Shown: positions 36,401 to 47,390 of the stretch, piece by piece | Position numbering within the stretch: the first letter of the stretch is position 1 | How the letters are laid out: each line of letters starts with the position of its first letter | Origin: Mastigias papua | Taxonomy: Eukaryota > Cnidaria > Scyphozoa > Rhizostomeae > Mastigiidae | Direction of reading: 5' to 3' | NCBI GenBank assembly: GCA_964019165.1 | Contig: OZ025272.1 | Span: 15,909,093 to 15,973,092, forward strand | Length of the DNA: 64,000 nt | Made by a program: the position numbers and the translations under genes | Notes under the pieces: generated by a model | The model's database searches: none | Told to the model about the DNA's origin: nothing | What the model saw: the letters and a program-made list of their open reading frames with translations, nothing else

Positions 36401-38590
36401 AAAAGGTATGTGCAGAGAGTGTCATGCCCCTAAAGTATTCGTTGTTTAGTGCAGAAATCTGCAGCAGTAACAGCTCCTTACCGATAAAATGTGAAAGATA
36501 GTGCTTGCCAACCCAAATACTTGTCACGTGCAACAGAAACTGTACAAAAACTTTCAAGGTAGATGCAGTATGGAAGAAAATGCCCAAATAACAGATAAAT
36601 TAAGCAAAAGCGATTATAAAAGGCAAGTAAACTCACAGATGGTCTACTTAACAAAATGATTATACCGGCAAAGAAGGATGAAACCAAAATCACACAAACA
36701 GCACTGCCTATGACATTAATAAGCGGAAGTTTGATATCAATTATTTTTATTTTTTGTTTAGGATTGTTTGTGGCCTTGTTTTCTATGGTATCTCATATGC
36801 TGCTGATGATCTTGGTGGTAGCATATATCGTGATTACATTCTCGCAACTCTTCTTGATTTTCCCGCCGTGGCTGTTGCGATATACCTTTGCAACAAGTAA
36901 GTAGATCCCTCTGTTTATCATCTTGTGTCTCATTTAACTGGCTTATTCAATCTCTTTGAGTAAATCTGACTGCAATGCTATTTATATTCACTTTTAGAGA
37001 CTCATCCATCATTTCTGTTCATAGATTTATGGCTTATTTGTAGCAGGAAAAGATGCGTTTTGAAATTGCGATTAATTACTCAGAGAAGTTGATTCAAGTA
37101 CACGATGATTTTATTCATCCAGATGTTGACTTGCAGCGATATCTTTATAAGATGACTTTATAAGAGGGGTTACACATAAATATTGCTTAACCTGGATAAA
37201 AGAAACTTTTTGTATATGCTAAACTGCATTTCTCTGCATAAGTTATACTTTTTATCTCTCTTAAGTGCTTCAATATCACATCTTGTAGGATTGGAAGAAA
37301 ATATACTGCTCTCTTCCCCATGCTGGCTGCTGGGCTGGCTTTGGTTGCAGTCTCCATCATACCACTAAAGACTGAGATTAATGGTTTGTTACAGTCATAA
37401 ATTACTTCACGTCTATTTAGAGTCACTTTGTAATTTATCACTCTGTGATCTTTTGACAGTTTCTAACGACATTTCTAACAGTAAGGGAAGAACATAACAC
37501 TTCAGGTCCCTTTAGAATATTTGACAATAGATATCATGAAGAGTTGCTTTGCAGTCCTTTGCAAGTTTGATTTTTAGCCTAGCATCTATTGATAGATTTA
37601 AATCCAGCATTTAAATCTTTCCTACATAATCACCACTGTATTTTCGTTACAGGTCTGCTGACTTTCCGTTTAATCCTTGGAATGTTTGGCAAATTCAACA
37701 TTTCACTTGCATTTGACTCAATCTACACATGGTCAACAGAACTTTACCCAACTGTGACAAGGTACAAACTGACTTTTCTTGTATCCTCCAGCAAGCGATT
37801 TTTTGATCAAGATTCTGCTTTTTAGTAAAGATTTTCTATGAAACCCTGATGTAGCATTGTATCGCAGACGTATATGCTTCAAAATTTTAAAGGCTCACCT
37901 AACAGGTTGGTTAGTGGTTGACTTAGGATCTATCTTACAGTTGTATTGTGGTGAAGAATTCACAGTAGATAACATGCCCTTCACACTTTGTATCGAGCTA
38001 TCGCCTTCTAACTACATTGCAACATACTGTTGATGATATAATGTCTCTCTGTGGCAAGGTACTCGTCAAAAAGGAGACATTATCTGTTTAGACAGGCGTC
38101 GCATAAAACCTTTGAAACATGAATTTCTACGTAGCTAATTGCTTTAGTTGCGCTAAGCCTGTAGATCTAGAATCAACACATTTTTCTATGATATTCGTTC
38201 CTTTCAGTGACAGAGAGAGGGTTGATAATATGTTGTTGACTTTAGCACATACATAATTTAGCTGACATAGACCATTAATCGATTTTTGTTCTCCACTACC
38301 TCAGAGGTGCAGGAATGGGTTACTTGCAGATCGCATCCAGAATTGGTTCAGCTCTTGCACCGTGGGTCGCAAAATGGCTCATTGTTGTCCACGTGGTGCT
38401 ACCATTTTCATTGATGGGTGGTTCAGCGGTTATCTGTGCAATATTCTTGTATTGGCTTCCTGAAACAGCGAACATGGAAACCATGGAAACACTTCATGAT
38501 CAACTTGACAAGAATGAGAATGAAGTTTTTGCTGAGAGGATTGGCGGAGAACAAGAAAGAAGTGACGGCCGAGAAATGAACAAGTTATAA
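27792..38590 (+). CDS. SLC22-family transporter, gene C (complete, 525 aa)
   Basis: Intact organic cation/carnitine-type transporter of the major facilitator superfamily. Exons are 27792-28100, 33500-33603, 34989-35312, 36058-36273, 36762-36896, 37289-37383, 37653-37761 and 38305-38590; splice phases all agree. Exon 1 gives the cytoplasmic N terminus, helix 1 (about residues 24-46) and the large extracellular loop, with Cys59, Cys66, Cys83 and Cys108 and sequons at Asn62 and Asn69. MFS motif GYSSDRFGRKK is at 133-143, FIPESTRWL at 247-255, NKIGRK at 362-367, WSTELYPTVTR at 421-431 and LPET at 482-485. The acidic C-terminal tail ends MNKL. Length is in the usual 500-600 range. A second last exon downstream (40697-40970) could compete for splicing but has a stop. 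Gene A is its near-identical sister. Substrate is unknown; SLC22 members move organic cations, zwitterions or anions. Confidence 0.92.
29512..30105 (+). mobile_element. 3' end of a non-LTR retrotransposon (RT C-terminal region)
   Basis: An open frame at 29512-29835 (107 codons) has the C-terminal LINE pattern: YELQIIVYKSRNGLAPQYLY, then YNLRNTATDLKLPKK, then GAKMWNSLPTESKLALSIAS and FKKSL. This matches the conserved post-RT segment of CR1/L2-like ORF2 proteins (NGLAPxYL ... LWNSLP ... FK). It is followed by a 3' UTR that ends in an AAT-type tail near 30085-30105, as is usual for such elements. The 5' part is missing (truncated insertion). Confidence 0.8.
30308..30344. repeat. (AAT)n microsatellite at left edge of duplicated block
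   Basis: Pure AAT run of about 12 units. It is followed by the flank shared with position 488 of the window, so it marks the start of visible homology between the two halves. Confidence 0.9.
33281..33407. repeat. (CAGA)n array upstream of exon 2 of gene C
   Basis: About 125 bp of CAGA units with CAGACCAGA interruptions in the first half and a pure run in the second half. Length and interruptions differ from the gene A array at 4408-4549. Confidence 0.95.
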
Positions 38591-40696
38591 TGGATGGTCA
38601 CTACGATATTTTTTGATTGCAAACCGATTATCCATTGTTTAAAGCAAGCAATCAGGGGCGGCGCTACGGGGAGTGTGGGGAGTGTGGGAAGTGTGACACT
38701 CCCCAAAGATTGCAAACTGGTAAATTAGTCAGCAGATTTGAGATTCGGCAGATTCGGCATAGAAAACTATGACTATCTATCAACATGATTTCGAAAATTT
38801 TCCATAAGTTTTGTGATCAAATTCACACAATACAGTGAACCCAACTTCTTCATGCAAAATTCGCGTTGTTTGATTTCTATAGCACTCATCTTCACTTTAT
38901 TCTGAAGGATGCATTCTTAGTCAATCTAGAGAATAGGAATATAAAAATCTTCTGCCGTGTCAGATCTAGCTATGGTGGGTTCTCCAACGTCACTATTCCA
39001 ATTTGTAAGTCTCCAAGATATGTACTCGTTGCGCCGTCCTTGGATATATCCAACACAGTCTGAAAAGTAGTCCATCCCAGTACATAATTTCTATTATTTC
39101 AGCATTAAATCTGTGTTATGATATTCTTAGACATAGGTTCGGCCATTTCCAGGCGTCAGATGTAAGAGACTTTAGATATACGTTAAAATGCTTACTTTTT
39201 GCAAACAATTCTTCCTTAAAAGCATTTTGAAATGCTGCTGGCATTCATATCATTGGTCAATAAAGGTCAATAAATACGAAAGAAGAAGCATGGCAGCAGT
39301 TAGGCGTATGGGCGTGTCTGTTATAGAGAGAGGGAGAGAAAGTTTGCCCTTGGCTCAGTGGTGGTTTGTAGGGGTCAGGGGCACTTGCCTCCCTGAAGAA
39401 GGTTAGTCAGCAATTCGCGTATAGTGGGACGATTCTAGGAAATGAAAATGTATAGTGGGCAAACCTATTTTATAATAGTTGACCATTTTATCACCGATAA
39501 CCTGTCGGAAGATTTGCAAAAATCTGCTACATCCTGGGCTGCAAGCTTTGTGAGGTAGATGAACAAGTTTGAGTTCTTGTCGCTCTTTTCTTTCAACAGG
39601 GATACAATTACTGCTGGGCGAGCATCCTTAAAACCTTCTCCAGAGGCATGCCCACGTAGAGACTTTCCGCGTAGCAGTAGACTAGTACTCTTTATCAAAC
39701 TTCCATTTGTCCGCACGATCCAAGAAGTTTTATGATACTGTCAGCTTGAGATCCGTTTATAATGCTAGTTGAGCTTGTGAATGGTGAAGTAAAATGCGCA
39801 GTATTCTGCGCTCTTTCTTGAAGTCCTACTCAACAGCCAGGTGGGCAGGCAGTTAGGTAGACTGACAGTGAGACAGACAAGTTGGCAGGCAGGAAGGTAG
39901 TCAAACAGAAGGACTGACAGGCAGACAGGTAATCAGGTTGTCCGACAAAGAGGCAATTAGACAGATACGCAGTCAAACAGGCAGACAGACAAGCAGACAG
40001 ACAAGCAGACAGACAAGCAGACAGACAAGCAGACAGACAAGCAGACAGACAAGCAGACAGACACAGACAGACACAGACAGACACAGACAGACACAGACAG
40101 ACAGACAGACAGACAGACTGACTGACTGACTGACTGACTGACTGACTGACTGACTGACTGACTGACTGACTGACTGACTGACTGACTGACTGACTGACTG
40201 ACTGACTGACTGTCTGACATTGCTGTTATTCACAGTGAATAAAATATCCTTCAAGCTTTGTATCGAGTTGTTGCATTCTAACTCTTTTATAACAAGCTAT
40301 AGACGATGTGCTTTCTGTCTGTAGCAAAGTGCTCTTCACATAGGAGACAACATCTGTTTGAATGAAGAGTGTAGTCTAAAGCATTACAATTTCTATGCAT
40401 TGCACTAGAAGTGTGAAAAATGAAAGGCATACATAGCAAATGAAGATAAAATGGTTGCTTTAAGTAGTTGTGATAAGCCTACAGATCTAGAAGCTCTACG
40501 CTGCAAGACACACATAAAAATAAGTGATAGCGACAACCAAATCTTTATTTAATACAGCACATCAACATCACTATCTATGATCTTAGTTCCTATGAGTAAT
40601 AAATATTGGTGAGAATATATTGTCGAGTTGAACACACACTTGGTATACCTCACAAAGATTTTCTATTGACTTATGTTCGCTTCTTCATTTTCTCAG
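38591..40696. other. Region between the two last-exon copies of gene C
   Basis: 2.1 kb absent from the gene A side. It contains a repeat-like phrase ggggcggcgctacggggagt at about 38653, a few unassigned short open frames (for example 39465-39716 on the minus strand) and a long compound microsatellite. No gene recognised. Confidence 0.6.
39838..40212. repeat. Compound CAGG/CAGACAAG/CAGA/CTGA satellite-like array
   Basis: Degenerate GGCAGACAGG-type units grade into about eight CAGACAAG units (from 39980), then CAGACA units. The array ends in a nearly perfect run of about 24 ACTG units (40117-40211). Open frames through it ([16 protein letters not shown]) are repeat artefacts. Confidence 0.95.
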
Positions 40697-40970
40697 AGGT
40701 GCAGGAATGGGTTACTTGCAGATTGCCTCCAAGTTTGGTTCAGCTCTTGCACCGTGAGTTGCAAAATGGCTCATTGTTGTCCACGTGGTGCTACCATTTT
40801 CATTGATGGGTGGTTCAGCAGTTATCTGTGCAATACTCTTGTACTGGCTTCCTGAAACAGCGAACATGGAAACCATGGAAACACTTCATGATCAATTTGA
40901 CAAGAATGAGAATGGAGATTTTGTTAATGATATCGATGGAGAAGAAGAAAAGATCTTTGAAATGAAATAG
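40697..40970 (+). pseudogene. Duplicate last exon (8b) of gene C with premature TGA
   Basis: Preceded by a good acceptor (ttttctcag) and open in the same phase as exon 8a, this 274-bp exon encodes GAGMGYLQIASKFGSALAP and then TGA at 40755-40757, where A and 8a have TGG (Trp). Past the stop the frame continues with normal family sequence through LLYWLPET to an acidic tail ending KIFEMK. Spliced to exon 7 it would cut off the last helix pair. Its tail and 3' flank match gene A, whereas 8a (38305) matches gene A upstream of the exon. A stop in an otherwise intact exon suggests recent loss. Confidence 0.85.
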
Positions 40971-41727
40971 GTTGTGGTCTTAAAAGGAAGAAGTTACAAT
41001 ACAGTATCAAGGACAATCTGCTGCATTACAAACTGGTTGTCAATTGCTATGCATTTTAACTTGCTTCAATTTGACTGTACACGAGACAAAATCTACAAAC
41101 CATTATTGACATGGAAAGTTTTTACAGACGGTGTTAGAGCTTAGTAAGGCTTCAGGGAGATTGGCACTTGGTAGTTTGTCAACAATTTAGAAAGCATATG
41201 TGATTCAAAATGTATTCCACTAGCAATCATGAAACTGTTTCCAGCCTAGAAAACAGTCAAGAGGAATCAGGCAATGGCCTAATGTGGAGCAGTGGAAAAT
41301 TTTTCAGAGTTGCAAGGAATATATGCAGTGATGATTTTGAATGCTTTGAGAAAATCATGCAATAGCTTCATATTTTTCTTCCTATTAGCTGTGTGGATAG
41401 TTATGAATGATTGTGACAGCATGAAAAACGTCTTAGAGTTGATTTTTACAATTTTTGACCGAAATAATTAGAAATGTCCGTCAAGAGTTACATTACTTTA
41501 ATTTCTTTATATTGAAGACTCCGAGTCCACATATCCTACATTACAGCGAGTGTTCCTTACTGTTTAATTCTCAATTTTCATAGTTACTCCTTCATCTTAA
41601 CTTTTTTCAATAACTGTGATACAAGCATGCCAAGCTTTCGTTTTATTTTGATTTGGGATTCTGAATTGCTCACGTCAAATGCTTTTTATCGCCAAATGCT
41701 TTTAAACATTCCTGGTTACATTTTAAG

Positions 41728-42223
41728 CTAAAGCCAAACGACTAGATTTTTCTCTCGACTTTTCACTATACAAAGTTCTAGTAAAGAATTTAGTCATCTG
41801 GCAGCCTTGGGTACTGCTGTATCGCGTACATTTTCCGTGTATAGTGCTTTTGATCTTGGTCAAAAATATCTAGTGGATTTTGAAGTTGTATAGCGTTGTA
41901 CTGCTGTTTAGCCGGTTTCTCGACATTGTATAGTTTGCCTACCTCTGTCAACGGAAACAAAAGACGATTCCGATAGCTGACGAACTCGCTAAAGAGGTTC
42001 GTTCACGTGGAAACCGGCCTTGAAATTTGTCATCTATGCTTGTCATTCCTGTCATTCATTGTTAAGAGTTCTGTGAAAGCGAGGTTCCAAGTTCGAAAGT
42101 CGAATACGTTGTAGAATGAAATATATAGCCGTTTGGCAACAACACTGTACATCAGCAGATTTTGGAATACATATGTATAGTAAAAATCGAGAGAAAAGTC
42201 TAGTCGTTTGGCCGTAGCTTTAG
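41728..42223. mobile_element. MITE, duplicate copy of 10422-10908
   Basis: Same inverted ends (CTAAAGCCAAACGACTAGAT ... CTAGTCGTTTGGCC ... GCTTTAG). It carries an additional short tcctgtcattcat duplication near 42047 that accounts for its greater length. Confidence 0.75.
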
Positions 42224-43257
42224 TGGCAATTTTAGGCCGCCATTATCAAATAAGTGCTAAAACACTTCTGTAACAGAAGTGTACGGTATATTGAGTTAGG
42301 CTATTTGGCCTCGCTTTAACTAGACATCATATGGTGAAAACGAGGTGAAATGACTAAGAACTTGCTGGATTGAAGATAAAACTAGGTGAAATGAAAATTC
42401 GGTGGAATGTCAGGCGCGAATCCAACGGATCATGTGACCGGATTCAGATTTGGCATTTTGGGGGTCACGCCCTTTCAAAACTTCAGGCACGCCCATTTTT
42501 GAAATATTTCAATGTCATACCAGTCGAAGGATGGATAAATACATAGTATTATCTAACCCATTCAAAGATTATTATTATTATCATCATTGGACCCTTTGAA
42601 GTCTCTCCAACTTTTTGCTGAATTCATTAAAATTTGTTTTACTTACTGATTAAGTCAAAATATCGACCTATCGTTATTTTATGGTATTACCTATATTTAA
42701 ATGTTGCCAAAGTTCCATTATGACGGCCTAAGCACTCTCTAATGAGTGAGTTTCCAATCTCAACCCAGTCAAAACCCTGTGAGACCTCTCGGAGTATTAT
42801 GGATATTTGTATTGCGTAACTTTCCTTCTCTTGCGCAATTGAAGAGTCATACATATTCAACAGAGGCTAAATAGGATTAGTAGAAACCATAGAAAATAAT
42901 GTGTGGTGTGCTAAGTGATATAGAATAAACATTATCCTGGTCAATTGTTTATTATGTTGGGTTAAGAATGGAGAGGGACGATGGTGATAGGTGACAGGAA
43001 AGATGACAAGAACCCATACTTCTTCGAATTCCATGCCTGACATGCGATTACAAGAAACCTAGTCGAGATTTGAAATAGTAATAGTCATCACATTTTGAAA
43101 TGCAATAGTAAAAATTTTGACTGGGTGTTTGAACCCGCTCAACCCGGTCTAAATCCGCCTCTGAATGTTGCCTAGAATAATATGGAAAACCCGTGCAATG
43201 AGAAAATTTGGATGTTTTCTATTCACATAGTGTATTACAACAATGAAACAAAACCCA

Positions 43258-44083
43258 CTGGTCACTGATTAATCATATATTAAATAAAACCAAATTACCA
43301 ATCATCTCCCCTCACTTGGAAAATGATATATTCATATTGGATTTCACAGCGAAAGTTAACAACTATTTTATACAACTATGCAATCCTATTGATACTGGCA
43401 GCAAAATCCCAAATTTAATTCCCCTATAGCCCCACCTCTTACAGACTTCACCATCTCTGATGAGAAGATCATAAGTATTATGAGGTCATTAAACCCGAAG
43501 GGATGATATTTCAATCCGGATGACTAAATTATGCGATAATGCGCTCCTACGGCCCCACAGGCTGATTTTTCCTGACATGTGGAAAAAGGCAAACATAGTT
43601 CCAATTCATAAAAGAACCATAAGAGCTACAAAGAAAATTATCATCCAATTTCCCATTTTCCAATTTTCGGGAAAATCTTAGAGAAACTGATGTTTGATAC
43701 ACTTAATCATCAGTTGGAAGCAAATAACTTATTTAACCCAAATTAATCAGGTTTCTGACCAGACAACTCGGCAATTAAAACAGCTTCTCTCCATCATTAA
43801 CCCTAGTTTCCAAACATCTGGTTACAACCCCACCCTAGACGTTTGTTCTGTTTGCCACGATATATCGAAAGCTTTTGAAAAATGCCGGCATGAGGGTTTT
43901 CTGTATAAATTGCATCGGTCTGGGATGTCTTGCATGCTGTTTTTGTTGATAAAAGTTTCCTTGCCCATATGGTGCAAGCAAGGTGCTGTTTTGAATGGTA
44001 AAGTATCAAGATGGGGGTACAATAGCGACTGGAGTCCCACAGGACTCTATATTAGGGCCCTTGTTTTTCATAATCTATGAGCG
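43258..44083 (+). pseudogene. Decayed LINE reverse transcriptase, duplicate copy
   Basis: Copy of 11938-12763. A 128-codon open frame at 43694-44080 covers HDISKAFEKCRHEGFLYKL and AVLNGKVSRWG, then leaves the RT frame just before the GVPQDSILGPL block. It lacks the first-domain frame seen in the other copy because of a one-base difference near 43410. Confidence 0.85.
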
Positions 44084-44328
44084 GTAACGTGACACGTGCT
44101 TCTGACTTATGTGTGAATGATTAAACCCATATTGTTCTGTGTAACAAGCAGGCTCTTTGTGAAGCACGTTAATTCAATAACATTGTTTCAAATGCTTGAA
44201 ACAATAACTCAGAAAGCACTCCTATTTGGTTAGCATTTTTATTTACTTCGCAAAAAGTAGAAAAGACAGAACCAGTCCATTATTTGCCGACTTTATTGAA
44301 TATCAACTCAAAAGCTTATCCTTCTTAA

Positions 44329-44520
44329 TGTTGTTATTGAGACTTTAATGAACCCCCGTCCAGAAAGATTATCAAACAATGAACTTTGAACTGTCATTCT
44401 ATTATGATCATTCGATTCCGTTCTACTGTAATATGATGTTGAGTTACACGAAGTAAGTTTTGTTATGTTCTGTTACGAATGCGTTTTTAATGTCATCTAA
44501 CTCTGCTATCTAACACTTAA
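44329..44520. mobile_element. 192-bp indel flanked by TTAA
   Basis: TTAA occurs at 44325-44328 and 44517-44520. The paralogous site (13005-13008) has a single TTAA with the flanks joined. This is what insertion of a TTAA-targeting element (piggyBac- or Kolobok-type MITE) would leave. Clear terminal inverted repeats are not visible, so deletion in the left copy by 4-bp microhomology is equally possible. Confidence 0.4.
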
Positions 44521-47280
44521 AACACATAAATAGTAGACTGTTCCTTACTGGGCAATAAGATTAACCACCATGACATATTAATTCTTATATCACAAAACAA
44601 ACAACAATTCATGTTTACACAGTCACAGTCACATGAAGCACAAACCTACAAAAATATCAAAAAAACAACATAAAAATAATGAATCAGTTAGCAAGCGATA
44701 GAAAGATATGACAGCAGACTGATACAGCGTTTCTAATGAACTTCCTACAAACATGAGGAAAGAGACTGATTTAGAACTTTTAAAAAACAAATATATCAGA
44801 ATATTTAAAATTTACTTTTATCTCAGACAAACATATTCATTTTCTCTTAACTGTCAATTATAACAATGAATCCCAAATCTCATGGGTTAGACTTTATCTG
44901 CCAATTTGAAGTAAGGTGACTTAGATAAATCCTCAATTATGCTGGTCTGCATCATATGGTAATTGGAGATTGCTAAAGTGATCGCCAATCATACGATTAG
45001 ATATAAGGGAATGGCTAAAATTCTCACATTGAGATTGGGACATTTTTCTCAACATCAAGAGCCGTTTTTAACAGCTTTATTGGAGAAATAACTTTTAGCA
45101 AGACCTAATGAAATTCATTTAAAGACTTCCAGTCGATTTGTCAATTTGATTTCAAATGTTAATTGACAACTTAGTTTTATAGCGACCTTTTTGTCACGAA
45201 GCACAAAAATGACTATGGTTGGTTTCTAATAAGTATTGATCCATAAGGCCTTGATAAACTGTAGAGAATAGAATTAGATGTTTCTGATTTAGAAATGTTA
45301 AAAGGACACGAATATCTTATAGTGGATGCATGCCATTTAGAATGTCATAGAGATATTCTGGATAAACAAGATTTTCTTTTGCATATGATTCTGTCACTGC
45401 GAAATGGAGAGACTGTGATCTGGTCAAATATTCGTTTGTAGATGGAGAATAAATTTAAGATCTTAATGACAGGCCGCTTATGCAATATGAATCCAGAGTA
45501 ATCAGGGGCGAACTTCGCAAGTTTTGAGTGCGGGTGTACAGTTATGAGTAGGTGAATTTACCGACGAACATGCAAGACTTGCCTTATAGTATAATTATTA
45601 AACTTACTACATTTGCTAAATGCCATTAGATCAAACAATGAAACGCCCGGATCATTGTACCCAGTGAGGACTATTTCTCTTTCATTATGTAACTATGTTT
45701 TCGACTTGGAGAGGGAATTACATAGTACGAGAGTTTGGGGTCTGTTGGGTCTTTGTTTCTTCCTTTTAAATCTGTTGTCCTAGAATAATGCCCACATAAT
45801 CCACAAGAAAAAGCCAACTACAATTCCCAAGCAACGCAATGCCATTTACAATGACTAAACTGCCAAGCTTGAATACATTTCTATTTTATGCTTTTATTAA
45901 TGAACTGAATTTGTTTTATATCTTTTGAATCAATCTGGACCGTGTCATTGTTCAGAAGGCATAGCGAGTGCAACAAAATGCTTGACTTAGTTAATTATCT
46001 CGTTAAACGATTCAATAAGTTTGGCCAAGCATAGAATTCACGTCTCACCTGGATTAACAAGTATCCATGCAGCTTAGTTGTCCTTGCCATCTTAAAAAAT
46101 TTTGGCATACAGCAAGGAGCATATTATTTCCATTTAATCAATTTGGATGAAAAACAGCCATGGAAACATCGTTGAGAAAAACAAAGAGTCTTCGGATGGA
46201 CGAGGTCTTACCATTGATTGGGGAATTTGGTAAATTCCAGATAATGCTTGAAATTGCATTTTCAATCATAAAAGTTCCTGAGTCAATGCTGATACTTATA
46301 CCTTACTTTGTGCAGGATATTCCTTCATGGAAATGTTCCAGGAACAGCACAATTTATCCTTATAATGGGACGTTTGGTCCGCAGAATAAGTTGTACGAAG
46401 CCAGATGTGAAATGCCAAGATCAGAATGGGAATACACTAAGCCAAAAGATTACTCCATTATAACACAGGTAAGTGTAGCAGAACATTATATACGCGTCTT
46501 GTACATATTTCATACATGCCTGTCATGGCATATTATTCATGGCCCGCTTTGGTATCTTGACAATTTATGGCAACCTTTTAAATCAGAGTATAGGCATTAA
46601 GACAGGCACAGTGCCATGCATTAGCAAGCGGGGGCTACAAACAGTAAAAATGATTGATAAAGGCTAGAAAAATCGCCAGAAACTTCCTGATTTGTTTAGT
46701 GTAATCGGAATGAAGCCGCTACTTTTCCCAATTTCTACCACCTTCGAGCTGGAACACGTGTAAATCAGGTCAAATACTGCACAACATATGCAGGCCCGGG
46801 CCCTGGGGTTAAGAAGTAAAATGGCCCCGTGTGATCTCAAATTCTAGTCAGCCGTAAGGTTCTTGCAAGTACTGAAACGATGTTTTGCGGCTTAGCGTGC
46901 TTTTTTTCTGTGCAAGGGCAATAATTCACTGCGCGAATAATGATAGACTGACACTTACTAGGACGGCACCAGATAGTTACACTTGGGAGCAGGTGATATT
47001 TTATAGTAATGTAGGAGGATCCACTTTGGTTGGCTCCAATGCAACAGGGGATTTTTAAAATTTTACCCCCTAGAACGGTTTAAAAACCATCTTCCCACAC
47101 TAAAATTTGACAGAATAGTATAACGCATACGTTACGTTTACATGGGTAAGTCAGTCATAATCACTACACATAGGCAGAGATCTAAAAAAATTTCTAATGA
47201 AAGCTGCAATAAAAAAAATAAGTAATTCTTGAGAAAATATTGACCCAGAATCTGCACCTAAAAACATGATAAACATTTCC

Positions 47281-47390
47281 AGCAAGCAAATTGATTGCAA
47301 TTGATTTAATGTGTTAGCAAATTGATTGCAATTGATTTAATGTGTTAGCAAATTGATTGCAATTGATTTAATGTGTTAGCAATTGATTGC
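47281..47390. repeat. ~31-bp tandem repeat in intron 1 of gene D
   Basis: Three to four units of AAATTGATTGCAATTGATTT followed by AATGTGTTAGC, equivalent to 17263-17372 with slightly longer units. Confidence 0.9.

Larger units (their letters stand above)
40971..46159. other. Intergenic region between genes C and D
   Basis: 5.2 kb equivalent to 9737-16143 but without the hAT-like element. It holds the MITE copy, the LINE RT pseudogene copy and a 192-bp TTAA-flanked stretch. The rest is AT-rich sequence in which I see nothing coding. Confidence 0.75.

Noticed and set aside
39838..40212. CRISPR-like or telomere-like array
   Set aside because: Units are 4-8 bp without unique spacers, and the sequence is not a telomere repeat; it is a compound microsatellite in an animal genome.
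39830..40254. Long open frames of Cys-Leu-Ser or Ser-Val-Gln repeats on the minus strand and Arg-Gln-Thr repeats on the plus strand
   Set aside because: They are translations of the CAGA/CTGA microsatellite, open only because the repeat unit lacks stops.
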